This document shows positions 52,719 to 61,800 of a stretch of DNA of 64,000 nucleotides, in pieces. Source of the stretch: Hellea sp. Lineage in GTDB: Bacteria; Pseudomonadota; Alphaproteobacteria; Caulobacterales; Maricaulaceae. The position numbers and the translations under genes are program-made. Every line of letters starts with the position of its first letter. Position 1 is the first letter of the stretch. Under the pieces are notes generated by a model that was not told the DNA's origin, made no database searches, and saw only the letters and a list, made by a program, of their open reading frames with translations. The DNA lies in NCBI GenBank assembly GCA_028224375.1, contig JAOIVW010000001.1, positions 165,973-229,972 on the forward strand, written 5' to 3'.

Positions 52719-54248
52719 TCATTCAGCCTTTGCGGTAGCCTTCGGCTTATATTTGGCTATCACATCAGGGCGTGGATAGAGCTTACTCAGCAACATAGTC
52801 TGGCCGTTAGCCTGAACAATGCGCACATGATTACGCCCCATCAAGCGCGGTCTGCTGACCCCGCAGGAATGGGAAATGACTTGCACCTCGTGGACCATAT
52901 GTTTTTGATAATTTGCGACTTTGACGGATTTTCTTTCCGGGTTTAGCCCTCTTTGCAGGCGTTTATCGCTGGTTGTGATGCCCGTCGGGCAGGTGTTTTT
53001 GTTGCACTTTAGGGCCTGAATACAGCCGAGTGAGAACATAAAACCTCGCGCTGAGTTAATGAAATCCGCGCCAGCCGCAATTGCCCAAGCGACCTCGGCA
53101 GGTGTGACTAATTTACCGGAAGCGATGACGCGAATACGCTCTCTTAATCCGTATTTGTGCACAAGGTCGGATACCATAGGCAAAGATTCTTTAACCAACA
53201 AACCGACATTATCCATCAGCGCCATAGGCGCCGCGCCGGTGCCGCCATCGCCGCTATCAACTGTAATAAAGTCAGGCGCGCTCTCAATGCCGCGCTTGTG
53301 GATTTCGACAAACATGGTCTCCAACCAGTCCGTGTCGCCGATGACGGCTTTAAAACCAACCGGCTTTCCGGTGACATCGCGAATGTGATTAATCATATCG
53401 AGAATTTCTGCAGAATTTGAAATTTCGCGATGTGAGTTCGGGGAAATTGAGTCTTCGCCCTCAGGGATACCGCGTATTTCGGCAATCTCCGCAGAGACTT
53501 TGACGGCGGGCAATATGCCGCCTTTACCGGGCTTGGCCCCTTGGCTCAACTTCAGCTCAAACATGCGCACCTGTTCATGGGCTGCGACTTCTTTTAATTT
53601 ATCATCACTCAGGTTACCGTCTTTATCCCGCACGCCATATTTGGCAGTGCCAATTTGCATAACGATGTCGCACCCGCCTTCAAGATGATAAGGTGCCAGA
53701 CCGCCTTCGCCGGTATTCATCCAGCATCCGGCCATCTTCGCGCCATGTGACAATGCCTGAACAGCGACACTTGAAAGAGCGCCGTAACTCATGGCGGAAA
53801 TATTGAAAAATGACGGCGCGTTGTAAGGGTGCTTACAATAAGGGCCGATTTCCAAGGGCTGCATTTCGACCCCGTCTTCATCTAACGTCGGGAACGCGCA
53901 ATTGACAAAAATAGCCGTACCTTCCGGGGTAAGATTTTTGCTTGACCCGAAAGCGACTGTGTTGTCATGCTCCTCAGTCGCCCGGCCTATCCATTCGCGT
54001 TCGGCGCGATTAAACGGCATTTCTTCACGATCCATGGCAAAAAAGTACTGACGAAAAAATTCGCCGAGCTTTGAAAAGAAGTCTCTGAATCTACCAACGA
54101 CCGGGTAATTTCTGCGAACGGCGTCTTTCGTTTGGACAACGTCGACGACAAACATACATATAACGATGAGGATACCGGTCCCCAGAACGAAAACAAACAG
54201 TGTGGCCAAAAAGCTTAAAACTTCCATAGTCGTATTTGCAACAAACAT
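52719..54248 (-). CDS. Membrane-anchored FMN-binding glutamate synthase-like protein
   Basis: The ATG behind AAGGAAA gives 509 residues. Residues about 8-35 form a membrane anchor (LSFLATLFVFVLGTGILIVICMFVVDVV). The rest is the FMN/[3Fe-4S] central domain of glutamate synthase: FFNISAMSYGALSSVAVQALSHGAKMAG, NTGEGG, KLSQGAKPGKGGILPAVKVS, ITVDSGDGGTGAAP and the iron-sulfur cysteines GCIQALKCNKNTCPTGITT. There is no amidotransferase domain, so it is not a complete glutamate synthase; reported relatives include N-methylglutamate and unknown oxidoreductases. The electron partner is unclear. Confidence 0.9.
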   Translation of the reverse strand: MFVANTTMEVLSFLATLFVFVLGTGILIVICMFVVDVVQTKDAVRRNYPVVGRFRDFFSKLGEFFRQYFFAMDREEMPFNRAEREWIGRATEEHDNTVAFGSSKNLTPEGTAIFVNCAFPTLDEDGVEMQPLEIGPYCKHPYNAPSFFNISAMSYGALSSVAVQALSHGAKMAGCWMNTGEGGLAPYHLEGGCDIVMQIGTAKYGVRDKDGNLSDDKLKEVAAHEQVRMFELKLSQGAKPGKGGILPAVKVSAEIAEIRGIPEGEDSISPNSHREISNSAEILDMINHIRDVTGKPVGFKAVIGDTDWLETMFVEIHKRGIESAPDFITVDSGDGGTGAAPMALMDNVGLLVKESLPMVSDLVHKYGLRERIRVIASGKLVTPAEVAWAIAAGADFINSARGFMFSLGCIQALKCNKNTCPTGITTSDKRLQRGLNPERKSVKVANYQKHMVHEVQVISHSCGVSRPRLMGRNHVRIVQANGQTMLLSKLYPRPDVIAKYKPKATAKAE

Positions 54249-54456
54249 AATATTTCCTTACCCCGTAAATTCGTTTTTCTATTCTTGGCGTAATAAATGA
54301 GAAGAGTCGACTACTATCATTTTTTAAGCTCCGCCGAGTGCAAAGTTAGTTATTCCGTTTTCCTTCCAAAAATGCGGATTTTGTTGAAGACATTATGAAC
54401 CCGTGCGAGACTCGAAAGCTACTCTGCGAATTTGTGAATTTGGCAATGCGCTGAAT

Positions 54457-54480
54457 TTTACATAACTGTGATTATGTTTA
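54457..54480. promoter_or_regulatory. Inverted repeat in the divergent region before the amidotransferase
   Basis: TTTACATAA and TTATGTTTA form near-perfect nine-base arms around CTGTGA, 63 bases before the glutamine amidotransferase start and between it and the divergent GltB-like gene. It is a plausible operator; no known consensus is assigned. Confidence 0.4.
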
Positions 54481-54542
54481 GGACGGGGCCTGTGGCAGAT
54501 TAAGCACTCACCTGAGACATATTCATAATGGAAGGAAAAACA

Positions 54543-55367
54543 ATGTGCGAACTGTTTGCTATGTCCTCCAAAGAGCCCACCCATGTTAATTATTCTTTGA
54601 ATGAATTCGCCAAACATGGCGGGCTGACATATCATAATAAATCGGGTTGGGGCATTGCCTATTTTGAAGATCGCGACTTGTTTCTGGTCAAAGAGCCTAC
54701 GCCAGCTCATGACAGTCCTTTGGCACACTATATTTCCCAAGCAGGGCGTAAAAGCCATTGCGTGATTGCCCATGTGCGCCTCGCGACGATTGGCGAACCC
54801 ACTATGAGAAACACCCATCCATTTCGCCGCGCCCTAGGCGGACACATGCATGCTTTCGCCCATAACGGGACTTTGGACGGGATACATGATGATTACCCTT
54901 TGGATAAACTAAACTATACGCCTATAGGAGAAACAGACTCGGAGTTGGGGTTTTGCGTTCTATTGGAGGCCTTGCGACCCCTCTGGGTAGGCGGCGCGGA
55001 TAAGCCGCCATCCGTCGAAGACAGATTGTCCGTCTTCGCCAAATTTGCCAGCGAGCAGCGTCAACGCGGATCCTCTAATTTTTTATATAGCGACGGAGAT
55101 GTTCTATTCGCCCACGCTCATAAACGCGTCTATGAAGAGTTTGGTCTTGATAGCGATCCTCGGCCGCCAGGACTAAGCATAAAGCGTTGTATGAGCCGCG
55201 AAGATAAGGCCGATTATAAAACAGGTGGGCTCAATGTTGGAGGTGGGGACCAGATGACAGCCCTTCTTGCCAGTGTTCCGCTTGACTCCGACGGATGGGA
55301 GCCCTTGCCCGAAGGTGTTGCCATCGCCCTCCAAGCGGGCGCAGAAGTCGGGCGTATCCCGACTTGA
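54543..55367 (+). CDS. Class II glutamine amidotransferase (YafJ-like)
   Basis: The start is the ATG at 54543 because the nucleophile must be Cys2 (MCELFAMSSKEP); it is preceded by GGAAGGA. The 274-residue protein has the Ntn-type fold of YafJ: GWGIAYFEDRDLFLVKEP, SHCVIAHVRLATIGEPTMRNTHPFRRALGGHMHAFAHNGTLDG and FLYSDGDVLFAHAHKR. It probably releases ammonia from glutamine; it has no fused synthase domain and its partner is unknown. It is divergent from the GltB-like gene and upstream of the giant RTX gene, separated by 527 bases. Confidence 0.93.
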   Translation: MCELFAMSSKEPTHVNYSLNEFAKHGGLTYHNKSGWGIAYFEDRDLFLVKEPTPAHDSPLAHYISQAGRKSHCVIAHVRLATIGEPTMRNTHPFRRALGGHMHAFAHNGTLDGIHDDYPLDKLNYTPIGETDSELGFCVLLEALRPLWVGGADKPPSVEDRLSVFAKFASEQRQRGSSNFLYSDGDVLFAHAHKRVYEEFGLDSDPRPPGLSIKRCMSREDKADYKTGGLNVGGGDQMTALLASVPLDSDGWEPLPEGVAIALQAGAEVGRIPT

Positions 55368-55894
55368 GCTATCACTTATAACAAGAATAAATGCGGGCCA
55401 TCGAGTGTTGCTCACCCAAAACCAAAGAAAACCCTACCGTATATAGGGTATTTACCTGATAGACAGACTATGAATTATGCGCTTTGTTAAAGGAGGGCGT
55501 GTCTTGTTCTGTGTGATTATATAGCCGGATCTGCAACACACTCAAAATCTGTCTTGCCGGTAACCCCCCAATTTTACTGCGCAAGGCAGGCTGTTTGCAA
55601 GTAACTTGCCAAATGCTTTCCCGCCAGAAACATAATAAAAAGTAGCCGAGGGCGCGTTTGTGCACGGCGTTGTCACGGGGTAAATAAGCTGATATGGGTA
55701 TGTCCGAAGGGTTTAGCTTTTTTGCTAAAACTAGGGTATTCACCTGATAGTCTTTTGAATAAAAATTCATTAGACTCAAGCTGTATATCCGGGCGAGACG
55801 GCAATGCCGCTTGTCTTAAACCTGGGGCGCGCAACATGTTACGATACATATATCTTAATGACGCCCCTGAAATTAAAGCAGTTGAGGGCACGTC
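55368..55894. promoter_or_regulatory. Long leader region before the RTX gene with two direct repeats
   Basis: No gene is seen in this 527-base gap. It holds two copies of TAGGGTATTTACCTGATAG (55444-55462) and TAGGGTATTCACCTGATAG (55732-55750), 288 bases apart, differing at one base over 19. The first is also part of an inverted repeat, ACCCTA-N7-TAGGGT (55431-55449). A small hairpin TTTAGC/GCTAAA (55712-55729) precedes the second copy. These look like binding sites for a dedicated regulator of the RTX gene. Confidence 0.5.
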
Positions 55895-58800
55895 ATGTAT
55901 TTTCTTAAGTCACTATCTTTAAATACTAATTTTGGTTTTGAGGGGCTTGATTTCACGCTTCCTGAACGTGTCTTTTCAGAAAACCTCGCGAGTTTTAGCA
56001 CGATTCCTGCCGTGAACTTTACGATACCAACTCTGCCTGGGGGTCCACTTTTTCAAAATATAGACGGGACACCAAATAATGATACGCTCACGGGAACGGC
56101 TGATGCCGACACCATTAATGGATTTGCAGGTGATGATGTCATCAACGGTCTTGGCGGCAATGACGAGATAAATGGCGGAGAAGGCCAAGATACAGTTGAT
56201 GCAGGGGACGGCGACGATATCATTACAGACTCAGAATTCGCTGCGCCTAGCGATAATGATTTTTACGATGGCGGGGCGGGTAATGACACGCTTATCTATA
56301 CGGCTATTTTAGGCGGCTCTGAAATTACCTTTAACCTCTTAACAGGGCAGCAAACGCTTCTGGGCGGAGATTTATTGCGCGACACCTTTGCGAATATCGA
56401 AAACTTAACCCTCGCCGGAAATGTCAATGCCATTGGTGATGCCAATAATAATATTCTGACAGCTACGGGCAGTGCTACAAACACCTTTGAAGGCGGCGGC
56501 GGTGCCGATATATTAGACGGCGGATTTGGCAACGATACGCTCAGCTATGCTGGGTCAAGCGCAGGCGTAACCATAAATTTGGGCACAGGAGAGGCATCTG
56601 GCGGTGACGCGGATGGCGATAGCTTCTTAAACTTTGAAAATATCCTAGGTTCGGCCTTTGCGGATAACCTTACAGGCGATGCCAATAATAATAACACGAT
56701 TGATGGCGGAGCCGGAAACGATACCATCAGGGGCGGAGGCGGCACGGAACAGCTTCTGGGCGGCGAGGGGGATGATGTCATCTTTTCAAGTGGCATTGGC
56801 TCTCAATCTAGTACGCTGGACGGCGGAGACGGTAATGACACGCTTTTCCTTGGCGGGGATATGCTCAATGGCGATAGCGGAATTGGCGGAGCCGGATTTG
56901 ATACTATCACTTTCGAATCGGGATATTCCGCATCCTATTTAATTGATGGCGGCGATGGCATTGACTTGGTGAGCGCGTCTAACCAGAATGCAGGCCTTGA
57001 AATTGACCTCGCTGCAGGCCGTATGAATTTTGTAGGTTCAACAGACTCGTTTTCCGAGTCCACCATCATGAATATTGAAAATATCCACGGCGGTCTAGGG
57101 AATGATATTCTGACGGGTGATGCCAATGATAACGCCATTGAAGGTGATCAAGGAGACGACGACATTAATGGCGGAGCTGGGAATGATACAGCGGTTTATG
57201 TCAACGCAATATCCGGCGTTATAGTTTCTCTAAATGCTATGGGCGCCGCGCAAAATACAGGCGGAGCTGGTACGGATACTCTTTTTGATATCGAAAGTCT
57301 GAGAGGGTCTTCCTTTAACGACACATTGATTGGGAGTGTTCAGGATAATATTCTGGACGGATTTCTCGGTGATGACATCCTGCAAGGGGGGCAAGGCGAT
57401 GATATTCTCAACGGTAATCAAGGTAATGATACCGCAGATTTTACCCTCGCAACCTTAGGTGTTACGGTTGATCTGAATCTCCAAGGCGTGGCCCAAAATA
57501 CGTGGGGCACGGATATGGATACTCTGATATCTATCGAGAATATTCGAGGGTCTGTCCATGATGATATTATCATAGGGGATGCAGGGGATAATGTGCTTCA
57601 TGGCGGCGGTTTTGGCGAGGATCAACTCTTTGGCGGCGCGGGTATTGACCAACTTTTTGGGGATCAAGCTAATGATCTTCTGGAAGGTGGTCTAGGCGCA
57701 GATTTTTTAGATGGCGGTGCAGATATTGATACGGCGTCTTATGCAAGTTCATCTGAATCTGTTTTTGTTGATCTCTTAAATGGAACCGCGTTTGGCGGCG
57801 ATGCTGAAGGAGACCTATTAATTAGTATCGAGAATCTTACTGGGTCTGCCTTTAATGACCAGTTGACGGGTGACAGTAATAACAATCAAATTGATGGAGG
57901 TGATGGCCGTGACTTCCTTGACGGGGGCGACGGCGAGGACACCTTAAATGGCGATGCTGGAAACGATGTTCTTCGCGGCCAAGTCGGGGCCGATATACTT
58001 AATGGCGGGGATGGTAATGATGCTTTAAATGGCGGAGCCGGAGTAGATATTCTGACTGGCGGCGCTGGGAGTGATAACTTCACAGTTGAGGTATATTCTG
58101 AAAGCGGCGTAGGGGCCAATGCAGATGTCATTACTGATTTCGAACTGGGCGACACTGTTACAATCAGTGAATATTCATTTGTTGACCGGGATCCAAATGT
58201 CGGTGAATTACTGACTTTTATCGGAGAGGCCGCCTTTACAGGAAACAATTCGCCGGAATTGCGATTTGAAAAAACCGGAGGTCAAACGCTGGTACAAGTC
58301 GATACGGATGGTGATGGGAAGGTCGATTCTGAAGTGATTATCCAAAGCGGTGAATTTGATCTGCGCCTGACAGGAGACGAGGGCGCTACGCTCGAAGTGG
58401 ATGCGGCATTTGGCTCTACGACGGCAGGCGATGATATTTTGGTTGGCACGAATGGTAATGATACTCTGATAGGCGGCGACGGTAATGACTCCCTGCGCGA
58501 CCTAGCGGGGGATGACATTATTGATGCGGGCGCAGGTGATGATTTTATTAGCGCCGGGACTGGTAATGATAGCGTGGATGGCGGTGACGGCTTTGACCAA
58601 GTCTCCTATTTCGGAGCCTCGCAAGTTAATATTACCATAACAGATACATCCGTCTCTGACGCGATTTCAGGCGAAACAGATACGCTCACCGGCATTGAAT
58701 TTATCGCATATTCACAGCGTCTATCCGTGCCGTCTGACGATATATTGGATGCTTCGGCAGCAACAATCTCTGTCGGCCTTTTTGGCGGACGTGGTGACGA

Positions 58801-61800
58801 TATCATCATTGGCGGATCAAATGATGATACCATTGAGGGTGATACAGGAACCGACACGCTAACAGGCGGAGCCGGGAATGACCGCTTCACCTTTGACTTT
58901 GTCGAAGAAATTAACAATGACATCATCACAGACCTTGAAGTTGGCGATACGGTCGAGTTTACATTTATTGAATTCATTGAACGTGTTGATTTAACCTATC
59001 TGGATACGGATGCCTTTACCGGTCTTGCGGGTGAGTTCCGCTATGAAGCCAGCGGCGGGCAGACTGTCTTTCAGTTCGACATAGATGGCGACAAAATTGC
59101 GGATCGTTTTATAACGATTGCGAATGGAGAGTTCACACTCTTTGAAACACAACCTGGCCTTCTCCGTTTTGGTATCCTGAATGAGGTTGCCACATCAGGT
59201 AATGACACGATTGTCGGAACAAATGGCGACGATATTCTCGACGGCCTTGAGGGCAATGACACCATTCAAGGCCTTGCGGGTGATGATATTATTATAGGCG
59301 GAGCAGGTGGAGACACCATAGATGGCGGGGAAGGTAACGACACGCTTAGCTATGCGACGTCAGACAGTTTCGTCACAGCTGATTTGGAAAATGACTTCTT
59401 TAATGGGGGGCATGCAGTAGGTGACCTTGTCACCAATATCGAAAACCTCTTAGGCTCTGATTTTAATGATGAGCTTTTCGGCGATGCCGGCGATAACATC
59501 ATTGAAGGCGGAGCTGGCGCAGACCTGCTGGATGGCCGTGATGGGATTGATACGCTGAGCTATGCCGGGTCTTCTGCAGGTGTAAGCGTTGATTTGAATT
59601 TGGGGACGTTTTCGGGCGGCGACGCTGTAGGCGATTCAGCCAGTAATTTTGAAAACCTTGAAGGCTCTGAATTTGCAGATGTTTTGACAGGCGATGCTTT
59701 GAATAATTCACTAAGCGGTTTGGGCGGGAATGACATCCTTGTGGGTGGAGACGGCGATGATACCCTGAGCGGCGGTGATGGCGATGATATCATTGACGGC
59801 GGTGATGGCGCGAACATGATTGACGGCGGCGCAGGGAACGACACTGCAACTTATGAAGGCCAAAGAGTTAGTCTTACCGCAAATTTGGCTATAGATTTTG
59901 CTTCAGCTCAAGGAACAAACCTAGAGGTTATTGACGGAACCACGGCTGCAAGCGTTTTAACGGCTGCGGAAGCGGGTAATCTTTATATAAATGTTGGCAC
60001 TGACGTTAACCCTGACGGGGCAATTCGCGGGCAAATTGAATTTATTAGAAGTGACATAACAGATGCCTCAGGTGTCAGAACGGTTGAATTTTCTGTGAAT
60101 TTGAACAGCGCCAATGTTGTTCCGCCTCCTGTTGATTTCTTCGGATTTAGTAACGGTGTAATCACATTCACTGTGGATGCATCAGGTGTCGTGACCTATT
60201 CAACAAATCTTAATTTCCCCAATACGTTTGATATTACCAGCGTGACATTCAATGAAGCCGCCGCGGGTGAAAACGGCCCTGTTGTTGAGGACGTCTTAGC
60301 TGATTCAGCGGCAGATCTTTTTGAGTCTAACATCGCTGATACATTGACGAATATTGAGAACGTAACAGGCGGTGAAGGTGGTGATAATATTACTGGGGAT
60401 GATGCCGCCAACGTTCTGGACGGTATGGCTGGTAATGATTCCCTGTTTGGCGGGCTGGGCGATGATATTCTCAATGGCGGAGAGGGTGATGACTTCATCC
60501 TTGGCGGCGACGATAATGATACCTTAAACGGCGATGTCGGTAATGATACCCTTCGGGGAGAGCTAGGCGATGATATATTAAATGGCGGCGCTGGATTTGA
60601 TTTCCTTGAAGGCGGAGACGGCAATGATAGTCTCGATGGCGGCGATGATAATGATACGCTTTCAGGCGGTTTAGGCCTGGATACGCTAACGGGCGGCGCG
60701 GGCACTGATAGGTTTCTTTTTGATATGTACGCTGATAGTGGCGTCGGGGCAAATGCAGATGTCATTACTGATTTTGAACTGGGCGATACTATCCAGGTGA
60801 GCGAATATTTAGGAGTCGGGCGGGACCCGAATGTCGGCGAATTATTGACCTTTATCGGGGACGCGGCCTTTACAGCCAACGACTCGCCGGAACTGCGTTT
60901 TGAGAAAGTCGGCGGTCAAACGCTTATACAGATTGACACGGATGGTGACGGAACTGTCGATTCAGAAATTATCATTCAAAGCGGTGAATTTGATCTCCGC
61001 TTGACGAATGAAGCCATTCCGACACTTGAAGTGGATGCTGCATTTGGAATGACAACGGCAGGCAATGATAGTTTGATTGGTACATTTGGTAATGATACTC
61101 TCGTGGGTGGTGACGGTAGTGACTCTCTACGCGGCTTAGCAGGCGATGATATCATTGATGCGGGTGACGGTGATGATTTCATCAGCGGCGGTCTGGGTAA
61201 TGACACAATCGATGGCGGCGCCGGATTTGATAGTTATCAGCGCTTCGGATTGGACCAGCTTAATCTGACGATTACCGATAGCTCTATTTCAAATTCAATA
61301 ACTGGTGAAGTTGATACCATCACAAATATTGAACAGGTTAGCATCACGCAGCGTCTGGCCATTCCAGCTGATGATATCATTGATGCTTCAGCGGCAACTA
61401 TCGTTACAAATCTTTTTGGTGGACGCGGAAACGATGTTCTCATCGGTGGGTCAAATGATGATAATATAGAAGGTGACTCCGGTACGGATACGCTAACCGG
61501 CGGTGCCGGGAATGACCGCTTTACATTTGACCGTGTCGAAGAAATTGATAATGACATCATCACAGACCTTGAAGTTGGCGATACGGTTGAGTTTACATTA
61601 ATTAGATTCATTGAAGGTGTTGATTTAACCTATCTTGATACGGATGACTTTACCGGTCTTGCAGGTGAGTTCCGCTATGAAGCCAGCGGCGGGCAAACTG
61701 TCTTTCAGTTCGACATAGATGGTGATGCTATTGCAGATCGTTTTATAACGATTACGAATGGTGAATTCACGCTATTTGATACAAGTTCCGGCAATTTCAG

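Noticed and set aside
55760..55860. Possible riboswitch (cyclic-di-GMP type) in the RTX leader
   Set aside because: A GGCAATGCC hairpin is present, but the conserved tetraloop, receptor and paired stems of GEMM elements could not be found.
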